Assembly: GCA_018262795.1 (NCBI GenBank)
Contig: JADFDM010000001.1
Span: 344,283 to 405,907, forward strand
Length of the DNA stretch: 61,625 nt
Origin: Sphingobacteriales bacterium
GTDB lineage: Bacteria; Bacteroidota; Bacteroidia; Chitinophagales; LD1
Direction: 5' to 3'
Shown here: piece after piece, positions 34,675 to 43,984 of the stretch
How positions within the stretch are numbered: position 1 is the first letter of the stretch
How the letters are laid out: each line of letters opens with the position of its first letter
Made by a program: the position numbers and the translations under genes
Notes under the pieces: generated by a model
The model's input: only the letters and a program-made list of their open reading frames with translations
What the model was told of the DNA's origin: nothing
Databases searched by the model: none

Positions 34675-35826
34675 ATGAGAAAAACATTTGCCTTCCTTCT
34701 TTTTGCTGCTACCATATTTTCGTCCTGCCACCTAAATGGGAAAGGCGATAAATACGAAATCCAGGGAACCGTTAAAAATCACCCCGCCAAATCAGTGATG
34801 CTCGAAAAATTAGGCCTTCAGCAAATCACCGTGGTGGACTCATCTAAAATAGATGACAAAGGTAATTTCAGTATGACCGGAGTGAGCGAAACCGGTTTTT
34901 ACCGCATTAAGCTTGATGACAAAACCTTCTGGCTTATTTTGCTTGAGCCGGATAAATACAAAATAAATATTGACCTTTCTAATCAAGAAGATGCCTTTAA
35001 AATTGAAGGCCCTATTGCCGATGATGAATTTCAGAAGGCGATGAAAAGCTTAAACGAAGTGCAGAAAGAAGTGCAGACCGCCCGCTATGCTTACTTGATG
35101 GGGCAGCAAATGCAAATTCCGCAGGACTCCTTGGCAATAGCTGCTACACAATTACAGGCAGCCGCGGGAAAATTAGAGAAGATGTGTCTTGAAGGAGCTA
35201 AGAATGCCAAAAATCCGCTGGTAGCCTTATTCTATATTACCAATACTCCTTTGCAGAACTATTCAAAGGAAAACTTAGCCGTGATTGAAAGAATGGAGAA
35301 GGAAATCCCTAACTCTTCCTACACGAAAGAATTCAGAACCATCTACAATCAGTTTGAAGCGCAGGCAAAGGCCGGCCAACAAGGCGAAGATGCCGGAGGT
35401 GCAGTGGAGATTGGCAAGCCCGCTCCGGAGATTGACTTGAAAACTCCGGATGGCAACAGCATTAAGCTCTCTTCACTCAAAGGCAAAGTAGTATTGCTTG
35501 ATTTCTGGGCATCCTGGTGTGGCCCTTGCCGCATGGAAATGCCGAATGTAGTAGCAGCGTACAAAAAGTATAAGGACAAAGGCTTTACCATTTACAGCGT
35601 ATCCCTTGATAAAGACATGAATGCTTGGAAAAACTCTATCAAGCAATTGGGTATGACTTGGGAGAATCAAGTGAGCGATCTCAAGTTTTGGCAATGCGAA
35701 GCCGCTGTGCGCTATGGTGTAAATGGTATTCCAGCAGCTTTTCTAATCAATCGCGATGGAGTGATTGTAGCCAGCAACCTTCGTGGGCAGGCACTCGACC
35801 AGAAATTAGCAGAATTGCTTCCGTAG
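34675..35826 (+). CDS. TlpA/ResA-like thioredoxin lipoprotein with DUF4369 N-terminus
   Basis: A 383-residue lipoprotein: signal and lipobox (LLFAATIFSSC), a DUF4369-like beta domain (about 25-120: YEIQGTVKNHPAKSVMLEKL), a helical linker, and a C-terminal TlpA-like thioredoxin fold with active site WCGPC (Cys282, Cys285) in LDFWASWCGPCRMEMPNV and the cis-Pro region NGIPAAFLI. It is anchored in the envelope facing the periplasm and probably reduces or exchanges disulfides of exported proteins. It lies 21 bases after gatB. Confidence 0.92.
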   Translation: MRKTFAFLLFAATIFSSCHLNGKGDKYEIQGTVKNHPAKSVMLEKLGLQQITVVDSSKIDDKGNFSMTGVSETGFYRIKLDDKTFWLILLEPDKYKINIDLSNQEDAFKIEGPIADDEFQKAMKSLNEVQKEVQTARYAYLMGQQMQIPQDSLAIAATQLQAAAGKLEKMCLEGAKNAKNPLVALFYITNTPLQNYSKENLAVIERMEKEIPNSSYTKEFRTIYNQFEAQAKAGQQGEDAGGAVEIGKPAPEIDLKTPDGNSIKLSSLKGKVVLLDFWASWCGPCRMEMPNVVAAYKKYKDKGFTIYSVSLDKDMNAWKNSIKQLGMTWENQVSDLKFWQCEAAVRYGVNGIPAAFLINRDGVIVASNLRGQALDQKLAELLP

Positions 35827-35841
35827 TCTTATATTCATTTC

Positions 35842-36537
35842 GTGAAATCTGTTTACCGCAGCTTATTCGTATGGATGCTGGCGCTTGCGACTGTACCCCT
35901 CTATGCCCAATACGAAGGCTCCGTGGCTGATACTCTCCACTTTGAAGGTTTCAAAGAACCTAAAAAGCTTCCTTACAAATTGAACGTGGTCAAAGCCAGT
36001 CCCATGCCTTTCTTTATCGGGCAAATTCCTTACTGCGGAGAAATACGGATTACCTATGAGCGAATGTTGGCCAGCCACCATTCCTTGCTATTGGGCGGCT
36101 CTTATAATTATCCCAACGTTATCTTGTTGGTGATGAGTGCCGTAAGCGATACTGCGCAGAGCTTCAAAGATTTTAGTTTGCGGGGTGGGCGGGTCATGTT
36201 TGGCTACCGTTTCTATCCCATTAAAAGGCAGTCGGCTCCCAAGGGATTGTTTTTCGGCCCCTATGTTTCCTACAACTTTGTAAAAATAAAACAGCGAAAG
36301 GGGAATGGCTCCTACGACCTTATCAACTATCTCAATGCAGATATGGTAGTTGGTTATCAATTCGAGATGGGGCACAGTGTGTTCATGGAGTTCATGGGGG
36401 GCATCGGCTACCGCAATAATTGGGGAGTGTATTACGATGCTCGCCTCAACCGCTCTGAGCGATACGATATTTACGACATCAAGTTCCTCAAAAATGTCAA
36501 GTTCCTGCTTCAAGTAAATTTTGGATACGGATTTTAA
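35842..36537 (+). CDS. Predicted outer-membrane beta-barrel protein, unknown function
   Basis: A 231-residue protein with signal peptide KSVYRSLFVWMLALATVPLYAQ. It then has alternating aromatic strands (ITYERMLASHHSLLLGGSYNY, RVMFGYRFYP, GLFFGPYVSYNFV, VGYQFEMGHSVFMEFMGGIGY) ending in a terminal aromatic residue (VNFGYGF), the pattern of a small 8-strand outer-membrane barrel. A GTG at 35842 is taken as start since it gives a complete signal peptide; the next ATG would cut into it. No specific family is recognised. Confidence 0.7.
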   Translation: MKSVYRSLFVWMLALATVPLYAQYEGSVADTLHFEGFKEPKKLPYKLNVVKASPMPFFIGQIPYCGEIRITYERMLASHHSLLLGGSYNYPNVILLVMSAVSDTAQSFKDFSLRGGRVMFGYRFYPIKRQSAPKGLFFGPYVSYNFVKIKQRKGNGSYDLINYLNADMVVGYQFEMGHSVFMEFMGGIGYRNNWGVYYDARLNRSERYDIYDIKFLKNVKFLLQVNFGYGF

Positions 36538-36630
36538 AAATTACAAGATTGTAAGAAGGGCATAGCTTCCGTTCTTTTTTCTTTTTGCGCGTAAAAATAA
36601 TTGCGGTAGGTTTGAAACGAATTCCAATCT

Positions 36631-37041
36631 ATGATTCAACAAATCGAGTTTTCTCTTCCTCCTTTCTCGCGAGGTTTTCATTTGATTACCGAACTCATTA
36701 CACAAAATATTCCTGACATGCCCGCTACCGGCCTGTTGCATTTATTTATTAAGCATACCTCCGCAGGTATCTGCATCAACGAAAATTGCGACCCTACTGT
36801 GTTGAATGATTTTGAGAGTTCCTTTAATCGAATAGTGCCGGAAAGTGCCGCTTCTTATACCCATCAGGAAGAAGGTCCTGACGACATGCCCGCTCATATC
36901 AAAAGTGTGTTGACCGGGCATGGCTTCACGGTTCCTATTGCGAACCATCAGATGAACTTAGGCACTTGGCAGGGAATTTATCTATGTGAGTTTAGAAACC
37001 ACGGGGGCAGTCGCAAAATTGTAGCCACCATTTACGCATAA
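36631..37041 (+). CDS. YjbQ/UPF0047-family protein
   Basis: A 136-residue single-domain protein with family motifs GLLHLFIKHTSAGICINENCD, EGPDDMPAHIKSVLTG and NLGTWQGIYLCEFRNHGGSR. The YjbQ family has been linked to side thiamin-phosphate-synthase activity, but its cellular role is unsettled. Length and motifs are complete. It converges with dnaK; the hairpin between them reads as the dnaK terminator. Confidence 0.92.
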   Translation: MIQQIEFSLPPFSRGFHLITELITQNIPDMPATGLLHLFIKHTSAGICINENCDPTVLNDFESSFNRIVPESAASYTHQEEGPDDMPAHIKSVLTGHGFTVPIANHQMNLGTWQGIYLCEFRNHGGSRKIVATIYA

Positions 37042-37068
37042 AAAAAGTCCCGCTCTTTCGGGCGGGAC
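37040..37068 (-). terminator. Rho-independent terminator of dnaK
   Basis: On the minus strand GTCCCGC/GCGGGAC (arms 37062-37068 and 37047-37053) forms a 7-bp stem followed by seven Ts (37040-37046). On the plus strand there is no T tract, so orientation is toward dnaK. It overlaps the convergent YjbQ-family gene's stop. Confidence 0.8.
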
Positions 37069-37113
37069 TCGTCACCTATGGTGAATTTAACCATGGCAAC
37101 ATCCAACAGTCTC

Positions 37114-39030
37114 TTACTTGTTGTCTTTCACTTCTTCGTATTCTACATCAGAAACATCATTGCTTTCGGCTCCTCCTGTGGTAGCTCCATCGGTGTTACC
37201 GGCATCTGCAGTAGGTGCTTGTTGCTGTGTAGCGTTATATATATCCTGTGAGGCAGCTTGCCAAGCGGTATTCAGAGTTTCTGCCGCTTTATCCATCGCC
37301 TCAGTATCGTTGCTTTCCTTCGCCTTTTTTAATTCTGCTAAAGCCGACTCGATCGCTGTTTTCTTATCCGCAGGAACTTTATCGCCTACTTCCTTCATTT
37401 GCTTTTCGGTTTGGAAAATCAGGGAGTCAATCATATTGATTTTCTCTGCTTGCTCGCGCACTTTTTTATCTGATTCTTCATTGGCTTTAGCTTCGTTGCG
37501 CATCTTTTCAATTTCCTCTTTTGAAAGTCCGGTAGAAGCCTCAATTCGTATAGATTGTTCTTTTCCGGTTCCTTTATCTTTGGCAGATACGTGAATTATT
37601 CCGTTGCTGTCAATATCAAAAGTTACTTCTACCTGTGGGGTTCCGCGCATGGCAGGCGGAATGCCATCTAAGTGGAAACGTCCGATGGTGCGATTATCTT
37701 TTGCCATGGCTCGCTCCCCTTGCAGCACATGTATCTCTACCGATGGTTGATTGTCTTGTGCGGTAGTGAACACTTGTGATTTTTTAGTTGGGATGGTGGC
37801 GTTCGACTCAATCAATTTAGTCATCACACCGCCAAGAGTTTCCAATCCGAGAGAAAGAGGAGTTACATCCACCAGAACGATGTCGTCCTTTACTTCTCCG
37901 CTCAAAATACCTCCTTGAATAGCGGCTCCTACGGCAACTACTTCATCAGGATTTACTCCTTTGGAAGGCTTCTTTCCGAAGAACTTCTCTACTACTTCCT
38001 GAATCTTAGGCATACGGGTTGAACCTCCTACCAAAATCACGTCATTCACATCTGCGGCAGAAAGACCTGCATCCTTTAATGCCTTGCGGCAGGGTTCCAG
38101 CGTCCGCTCTACTAAAGCGTCCACTAATTGTTCAAATTTAGCACGAGTCAGTTTTTTCACTAAGTGCTTAGGCACTCCATCAATAGCGGTAACGTAAGGA
38201 AGATTGATATCCGTTTCTTGCGAAGAGGATAACTCTATTTTTGCTTTTTCGGCAGCTTCTTTCAAGCGCTGAAGCGCCATTGGATCTTTTCTCAAATCCA
38301 CCCTTTCTTCTGCTTGAAACTCATCGGCCAACCATTTAATGATTTCATTGTCGAAGTCATCTCCACCGAGGTGAGTATCACCGTTGGTAGAAAGTACGTG
38401 AAATACGCCTTCGGCCATGTCGAGAATGGAAATATCGAAAGTTCCTCCACCCAGGTCATACACCGCTACTTTGATGTCCTTATGAGTCTTGTCAAGGCCG
38501 TAAGCCAATGCTGCGGCTGTAGGCTCGTTGATAATTCTTCGCACCGTCAGTCCGGCAATTTCTCCGGCTTCTTTGGTAGCTTGGCGCTGTGAGTCATTGA
38601 AATAAGCAGGCACTGTGATCACCGCTTCGGTCACGGTTTGGCCGAGATAGTCTTCAGCGGTTTTCTTCATCTTCTGAAGAATAATAGCCGAAATTTCTTG
38701 AGCGGAGTAAAGTCTTCCGTCTATATCCACGCGAACCGAGTCATTGTCGCCTTTTACCACTTTGTAAGCAGCATAAGCTAATTCGCGACCGGCTTCGCTG
38801 TAACGCAAACCCATAAAGCGCTTAATAGATTGAACGGTTTTGGTAGGATTGGTGACCGCCTGACGTTTAGCCGGATCGCCTATCTTTCGTTCACCATTGG
38901 CTAAAAATCCAACGATGGAAGGGGTAGTTCTTCTTCCCTCATCATTTTGAATAACGACCGGATCGCTACCTTCCATTACTGATACACAAGAGTTGGTTGT
39001 TCCTAAGTCAATTCCTATTATTTTTCCCAT
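37114..39030 (-). CDS. dnaK: Chaperone protein DnaK (Hsp70)
   Basis: A 638-residue Hsp70 of normal length: [16 protein letters not shown] phosphate loop, [38 protein letters not shown]. The substrate domain is followed by the helical lid and an acidic tail ending in [11 protein letters not shown]. An ATP-driven protein-folding chaperone working with DnaJ and GrpE, neither of which is in the window. It stands alone on the minus strand with its own terminator and a possible sigma54-like promoter. Confidence 0.98.
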   Translation of the reverse strand: MGKIIGIDLGTTNSCVSVMEGSDPVVIQNDEGRRTTPSIVGFLANGERKIGDPAKRQAVTNPTKTVQSIKRFMGLRYSEAGRELAYAAYKVVKGDNDSVRVDIDGRLYSAQEISAIILQKMKKTAEDYLGQTVTEAVITVPAYFNDSQRQATKEAGEIAGLTVRRIINEPTAAALAYGLDKTHKDIKVAVYDLGGGTFDISILDMAEGVFHVLSTNGDTHLGGDDFDNEIIKWLADEFQAEERVDLRKDPMALQRLKEAAEKAKIELSSSQETDINLPYVTAIDGVPKHLVKKLTRAKFEQLVDALVERTLEPCRKALKDAGLSAADVNDVILVGGSTRMPKIQEVVEKFFGKKPSKGVNPDEVVAVGAAIQGGILSGEVKDDIVLVDVTPLSLGLETLGGVMTKLIESNATIPTKKSQVFTTAQDNQPSVEIHVLQGERAMAKDNRTIGRFHLDGIPPAMRGTPQVEVTFDIDSNGIIHVSAKDKGTGKEQSIRIEASTGLSKEEIEKMRNEAKANEESDKKVREQAEKINMIDSLIFQTEKQMKEVGDKVPADKKTAIESALAELKKAKESNDTEAMDKAAETLNTAWQAASQDIYNATQQQAPTADAGNTDGATTGGAESNDVSDVEYEEVKDNK

Positions 39031-39059
39031 TGGTATAAATTTTTTTGTTCGCCCTTACT

Positions 39060-39076
39060 AATCAATCATTGTGCCA
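39060..39076 (-). promoter_or_regulatory. Sigma54-like -24/-12 element upstream of dnaK
   Basis: On the minus strand: TGGCAC (39071-39076), five bases, TTGA (39062-39065), about 32 bases before the ATG. Spacing matches the sigma54 consensus TGGCAC-N5-TTGC, but the last base of the -12 element deviates (A for C). Confidence 0.4.
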
Positions 39077-39109
39077 CCAGGCCTGTAAGGGCAGTAAGGT
39101 CGCAAAAAT

Positions 39110-39176
39110 GGCACTCAAAAGAAAGGCTTTGGACAAATTCGGCTATGTAAGCTATGAAATGTTGATTTTGAGTGCC
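39110..39176. repeat. 11-bp inverted repeat upstream of dnaK
   Basis: GGCACTCAAAA (39110-39120) and TTTTGAGTGCC (39166-39176) are perfect inverted copies 45 bases apart. They contain GCACTC/GAGTGC, the core of CIRCE heat-shock operators, but the 9-base CIRCE spacing is absent. They may be operator or activator sites for dnaK. Confidence 0.45.
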
Positions 39177-39268
39177 GACAATTTGACACTTACCTGCTTG
39201 TTTTCAAGACACTTAGGCAAGCCACTCTTGCGATATATTGAAATAGGAAAATCTAATGTAGCGGATAA

Positions 39269-40309
39269 CTATTGACAAAGATGCCCGTGACTATCTTTGA
39301 AATTAAGTCCATTGGTTAACGAACTACAGGCTAAGGTGTCCAAGGCATCGAAGGTGAGTAATACACTATCTTGCTGCTTATAATATCGGCTGGAGAAAAT
39401 TCCATATCCTCCTTGGATATTTGAATAGGGGGGAAGTGCTTCATTTGAAACCAAGCCGGACGACTGCGCATTTTGAGAATTAATATAATTAGCCAAATCA
39501 GAGCCTGCTGCTGAAAAATAGAGGGTCATGCCCACTGCTGTATTAAATACTCGGTAGTGGTTGCTATTTGCTTGTAAAGAACGGTGAAGGGCATTTAATA
39601 AAGTCGCTCCGGTGAAATCTGCATAAAGCGAAGCTCCCCCGTTAGTGCCGGTAGCTTTACTTTCAAACATGAGTATATCTGCAAAGGTGTCGGCCAGTAG
39701 GGTGTTCGTTTGCAAATCATATTCCTTATAGGGAAATCTAACTCGTAGATCGTACAAGGCGGCATTCTCTGCCGAATACCACACAATCTTTGACGGGTTG
39801 GCAGTAGCCAATGGCATTTTATAGCCCTTGTAGGGAGGTATCACAATAGTGAAGTCTTTCACTAAGCGAATTCCGGTTATTCCTCCCGAAGAAAAGGTAT
39901 AGCCGTTGGAGTTGTTGGTCACCTCTAAGCGGTAAGTACGGTTTTGATCTAAGTTGCCGCTGAAGGTGTAAAGCACATTGGCATCTGAAGCGAAAGTGCC
40001 GCTGTCCTTAGGAAGAGTAACCCGGTGCAGGGTAAATATCTGACCGTTTTGATTGCCGTTGTAATAGGGGATGAGTTTTACGGTCAGTATGTCGGGGTAA
40101 TAAATAGAATCGGCTATGCCGGTGGCGGTGTAGGCATTTCCATCCATCAAAAAACCTTTTTGAATACGGATGTAATGGGTGGTCTCTGCGATGTTTAGCA
40201 GTCCATATACTAAGGGAGTTTCTTGGTAGTTGGCCGTTAGGTCAAAGTCCTGCTTACAACTGTTGCACAAGAGTAAACCCAAGAAGAGTAGAAGGCTAAG
40301 CCGTTTCAT
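39269..40309 (-). CDS. Secreted lipoprotein of unknown function
   Basis: About 346 residues from ATG 40309. A signal peptide with lipobox (LSLLLFLGLLLCNSC) is followed by FDLTANYQETPLVYGLLNI and beta-rich Ig-like strands. The opening resembles DUF4249-type lipoproteins of Bacteroidota, but I cannot confirm the family. A longer open frame runs upstream to 40459, but that would overlap panB and hide the lipobox, so the shorter start is used. It is probably exported and anchored to the inner or outer membrane. Confidence 0.65.
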   Translation of the reverse strand: MKRLSLLLFLGLLLCNSCKQDFDLTANYQETPLVYGLLNIAETTHYIRIQKGFLMDGNAYTATGIADSIYYPDILTVKLIPYYNGNQNGQIFTLHRVTLPKDSGTFASDANVLYTFSGNLDQNRTYRLEVTNNSNGYTFSSGGITGIRLVKDFTIVIPPYKGYKMPLATANPSKIVWYSAENAALYDLRVRFPYKEYDLQTNTLLADTFADILMFESKATGTNGGASLYADFTGATLLNALHRSLQANSNHYRVFNTAVGMTLYFSAAGSDLANYINSQNAQSSGLVSNEALPPYSNIQGGYGIFSSRYYKQQDSVLLTFDALDTLACSSLTNGLNFKDSHGHLCQ

Positions 40310-40403
40310 GAGGGGGACAAAAGTATTAGAAAACTTCTTTCGCCAATAAAAATTTTGTTTATCGGTACCTAAAGGACAATTTTGTCCTCTAACAATCACT
40401 CGC

Positions 40404-41219
40404 ATGTCAGTACACAAAGAGATTAAAAGAATTACCACCCACACTTTACAGGAGTTCAAAGACGGGGGAATTAAAATAGCTATGCTTACGGCTTATGACT
40501 TTTCAATGGCTCGCATTATTGACAGTGCGGGGATTGATGTGATACTGGTAGGCGATTCTGCTTCTAACGTAATGGCCGGCCACGAAACCACTCTTCCTAT
40601 TACTCTCGATCAAATGATTTACCATGCTTCGTCCGTAGTGCGCGGTGTTAGCCGAGCTTTGGTGGTGGTAGATTTGCCTTTTGGCTCCTATCAAGGAAAT
40701 TCTCGCTTGGCTTTGGAGAGTGCTATTCGCATTATGAAAGAGAGTGGGGCACATGCGGTGAAGATGGAAGGAGGAGCAGAGATAAAAGAAAGTGTAGAGC
40801 GTATTCTTACTGCCGGCATTCCGGTGATGGGGCACTTGGGGTTAACTCCGCAGTCTATCTATAAATTCGGCACCTATACAGTTCGCGCCAAGGAGGAAGA
40901 GGAAGCCAACAAACTGATAAGAGATGCCAAGTTGCTGGAGCAATCGGGCTGCTTTGCTATTGTGTTAGAAAAAATTCCCGCACATCTTGCCACTGCGGTT
41001 TCGGAGGAGTTGCATATCCCTACCATCGGCATTGGTGCTGGCGGAGGAACTGATGGGCAAGTATTGGTAGCGCACGATATGTTGGGTATTAATAAAGAGT
41101 TTAAGCCGCGCTTTTTGCGCAGATACCTAAACCTGTTTGATGAGGTACAAGGAGCTGTGAAGCAATATGTGGAGGATATTAAGGCTCGCGACTTTCCCAA
41201 CAAGGAAGAACAATACTGA
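40404..41219 (+). CDS. panB: 3-methyl-2-oxobutanoate hydroxymethyltransferase
   Basis: A 271-residue PanB of normal length: [38 protein letters not shown] (metal-binding Asp), [29 protein letters not shown] and [21 protein letters not shown]. It catalyses the first committed step of pantothenate synthesis, adding a hydroxymethyl group from 5,10-methylene-THF to ketoisovalerate in the cytoplasm. It appears monocistronic here; panC is not in the window. The 41220-41376 interval shows nothing recognised. Confidence 0.97.
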   Translation: MSVHKEIKRITTHTLQEFKDGGIKIAMLTAYDFSMARIIDSAGIDVILVGDSASNVMAGHETTLPITLDQMIYHASSVVRGVSRALVVVDLPFGSYQGNSRLALESAIRIMKESGAHAVKMEGGAEIKESVERILTAGIPVMGHLGLTPQSIYKFGTYTVRAKEEEEANKLIRDAKLLEQSGCFAIVLEKIPAHLATAVSEELHIPTIGIGAGGGTDGQVLVAHDMLGINKEFKPRFLRRYLNLFDEVQGAVKQYVEDIKARDFPNKEEQY

Positions 41220-41376
41220 AGCATTTATCGCTGACTTAATCTAAGCCATCCGGGGAAAAGTCTTCGTTGCTCAGCACAGACGAGAAGTAATATGGGCAAG
41301 CGCTACTTCCCGCAGAGAAAGGATGCAGTATTGGTAGTGATCTCCACATTCAACCTTGCTTCGTGCATAAAGCAGA

Positions 41377-41407
41377 TTTCAATTTTTCGCCTTTAAACTT
41401 ACATTTG
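41377..41407 (+). promoter_or_regulatory. Bacteroidetes-type promoter
   Basis: TTTC (41377-41380), 19 bases, TACATTTG (41400-41407). Same arrangement as at 14464-14494 and 23190-23220. The start codon is at 41451. Confidence 0.55.
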
Positions 41408-41450
41408 AAGCCTCTAAAATTACTTAGCCATTTAGCCATCTTAAAGATTA

Positions 41451-43613
41451 ATGTTGATGATAAACAAGCTGATTCTTACACTACTAAGTGTATGTGCGGT
41501 AGCCGGAGTGAATGCTCAAGATAAACTGATTGAGAAAGGCGATAAGTTGGCGAAGAAGTTTCGCTACGAAAAGGCGGTTAAATTTTACAAGAAAGCAACT
41601 GATGCTGATGCGAACCATTTAGATGCCAGAGCAAAATTAGCGAATGCCTTGGTGGAAACGGGGGATTTGCAAAGTGCCGAGGCAATATACAGCACCCTGG
41701 CCACTAACCCCGCTGCTCCGGCCATTGCTAAGTTCAACTATGCGCAAGTGCTGCGGTCGAATGGCAAATACGAAGAGGCGGCCAGATTTTATGAGGAGTT
41801 TGCTAAGGCCGATCCTAAAAATCCCTTAGCAGAGGAATTCAAAAATTTTAAAGAAGAAGTGGCCAAGCTATCGCAAGACCGGCACGAATACAGTCTGATT
41901 AGCGCACCCGAAAACTCTTCCGCCTCTGAACTGTCAGCCGCCTTTCTGAACAGCAGTATTGTGATTACTACCAACCGCAAAAGCTCTTCTGCTGGAAAGA
42001 ACTTAGATTTTATGACCGGGAAAAATTACTACGACATCATGGCACTGGGCACCAGCGAGAAATACACTGCCGAGCCTAAAAAACTGAAAGGAAAAGTAGA
42101 TCGGAAATTGAACGAAGGCCCTTGCACTTTTTCCAGCGATGGCAAAGAAATGATTTTCACCCGCAGCAACTACAAGAAAAAAAGTGCCGGCGGCATTCGC
42201 ATGTTGGGCTTATATCATGCTTTCTGGGATCGCAAGAAAGGTTGGGTAAATATCGAAGCGCTTCCCTTCAACAGCCCTACCTACAATGTGGCCGAACCTT
42301 CCCTTTCAAAAGACGGCACTAAACTTTATTTTATCAGCGATATGCCCGGTGGCGAAGGCGGCACAGATATTTACGTAAGCACCAAACAAGGCAACCAGTG
42401 GGGGCCCCCCACCAACCTCGGCAAAGAAATTAATACCTCCGGCAAAGAAGCCTTCCCTTTTATTGCCCCCGATGGCACACTCTATTTCTCTACCGATTCG
42501 CGCGTAGGCTTGGGCGGGCTTGATATTTACTCCGCTACTTTTTCGGGAAGCAAATGGACAGACATCACCAACTTGGGCGCACCCATCAATACTGCCTCCG
42601 ATGATTTTGCTTATGTGACAGACGGCTCGGGACGCGATGGCTACATGGTGTCGAACCGGCCGGGCGGAATGGGCAGCGATGACATCTATAAGTTTCACCG
42701 CCTCACTGAAACTATCTGCGGCACGGTGACCGAGATGCGATCAAAGAATAGTATCAACAACGTTTTAATTAAAGCCATGGCCCCCAACGGAGAAGTATAT
42801 ACTGCCCGCAGCAGCGAAAAGGGTGACTTTTGTATGAACCTGATGCCCGGCAAACAATATAAAGTGGTGGCCGACCGCGATGGCTTCTTTACTTACGAAG
42901 GTGGGATGAGTGTAAATGCTGCTAAAAATGCACAACAGCGGATAGTCATGCGACCAAAAGGCGGCATTGCCCTCACGGTGGACGTGACCAAGAAAGGCGG
43001 TGGAGCGCTGTCTGATGCCACCGTGTTGTTGTATAATAAAAATACAGGAGAGGTGCGAAAGCAAACCAGCGATGTAGAAGGGAAAGCTGTTTTCGATTTG
43101 TTTCCCGATCAGGAATACGACTTGAAGGTGATGAAGAAAACCGGCACCCGCGACAGCGTGTACGACCGCTTTGCCAAAGCCATTTCTACGATGGGTTTCA
43201 AACCATCGCAAAGCATCAACGAAGAAGCACAACTCACCCAATACGATGGCAAATTTGTGTTCGACCTGCCCAACGTTTACTTTGAATACAACAGCTACAT
43301 CATCAAACCTTTCGCGAAAAAAGAATTAGACAAAGTAACCGAGGTGATGAAATCCTTCCCCGATATGGAAATCGAATTAAGTTCGCACACCGATTGTCGC
43401 GGAAGCGCTGCCTACAACCTCGGGCTATCGGCCTTGCGGGCGCAGGCCTGCGTGCTGTATCTCGACTCTAACGGGGTGAACAAAAGACGGCTCATTGCCA
43501 TCGGCTATGGCGAAGAAAAAATCGTGAACAAATGCAAGGATGGGGTGCCCTGCACGGAGCAAGAACATGCCGTAAACAGACGCACCGAATTCAAGGTAAT
43601 TAAGTTCGATTAA
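41451..43613 (+). CDS. PorE-like T9SS protein: TPR, PD40 propeller, carboxypeptidase-regulatory and OmpA domains
   Basis: A 720-residue envelope protein. Signal peptide (LILTLLSVCAVAGVNAQ), TPR helices (about 22-140), a WD40/PD40-like propeller (about 150-420; repeats such as LSKDGTKLYFISD, IAPDGTLYFSTDS), carboxypeptidase-regulatory-like beta domains (about 425-590), and a C-terminal OmpA peptidoglycan-binding domain (about 600-720; VYFEYNSYIIKPFAK, ELSSHTDCRGSAAYN, RRTEFKV). This order matches PorE of the type IX secretion system, which anchors the machine to peptidoglycan. The T9SS substrates in this window make that role likely, though paralogues of the same layout exist. Confidence 0.85.
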   Translation: MLMINKLILTLLSVCAVAGVNAQDKLIEKGDKLAKKFRYEKAVKFYKKATDADANHLDARAKLANALVETGDLQSAEAIYSTLATNPAAPAIAKFNYAQVLRSNGKYEEAARFYEEFAKADPKNPLAEEFKNFKEEVAKLSQDRHEYSLISAPENSSASELSAAFLNSSIVITTNRKSSSAGKNLDFMTGKNYYDIMALGTSEKYTAEPKKLKGKVDRKLNEGPCTFSSDGKEMIFTRSNYKKKSAGGIRMLGLYHAFWDRKKGWVNIEALPFNSPTYNVAEPSLSKDGTKLYFISDMPGGEGGTDIYVSTKQGNQWGPPTNLGKEINTSGKEAFPFIAPDGTLYFSTDSRVGLGGLDIYSATFSGSKWTDITNLGAPINTASDDFAYVTDGSGRDGYMVSNRPGGMGSDDIYKFHRLTETICGTVTEMRSKNSINNVLIKAMAPNGEVYTARSSEKGDFCMNLMPGKQYKVVADRDGFFTYEGGMSVNAAKNAQQRIVMRPKGGIALTVDVTKKGGGALSDATVLLYNKNTGEVRKQTSDVEGKAVFDLFPDQEYDLKVMKKTGTRDSVYDRFAKAISTMGFKPSQSINEEAQLTQYDGKFVFDLPNVYFEYNSYIIKPFAKKELDKVTEVMKSFPDMEIELSSHTDCRGSAAYNLGLSALRAQACVLYLDSNGVNKRRLIAIGYGEEKIVNKCKDGVPCTEQEHAVNRRTEFKVIKFD

Positions 43614-43730
43614 AAGCCCCCAAGCAAGCCCAACAACCTTGTACCGATTACAAATATAACCGAGTGTGCGCCTTGCTGTACCGCCTCGTTTCTAAAGACT
43701 TTGCCCCACGGGCGGGCGTACTTTAGAGCC

Positions 43731-43900
43731 ATATCCTTAAAATTGGGCCATTTCATCACCTTACAATGGGTATATCCTTGAAAACTTGGTCATTGCGTGG
43801 CCTTACATCGGGCATACCCTTGAAAACTTGACCATTGCAATACCGTACAATACGGTATATTCTTAGAAATAAAGCCATGATCCCGTCATGCTACAATATG
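43731..43900. repeat. Four degenerate ~42-bp tandem repeats
   Basis: Units start at 43731, 43772, 43814 and 43857 (periods 41, 42, 43). Each opens with ATA(T/C)(C/T)CTT(A/G)(A/G)AAA and carries a later CCATT/TCATT and CTTACA/CGTACA/CTACAAT block. They lie in the intergenic region between the PorE-like gene and the convergent pyruvate carboxylase gene. The period is twice that of the 21-bp array at 22429-22596. No open frame or hairpin explains them. Confidence 0.6.
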
Positions 43901-43984
43901 ATTAAAGGCGAGAAACCGCTTTCAACGATTTTAAACTAATCAAAAGTGCTATTAACTACCCCACCCCACACTTTTCGCAGGCTT

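Noticed and set aside
39110-39176. CIRCE operator for dnaK
   Set aside because: Half-site cores match but the spacer is far longer than 9 bases; listed only as an inverted repeat.
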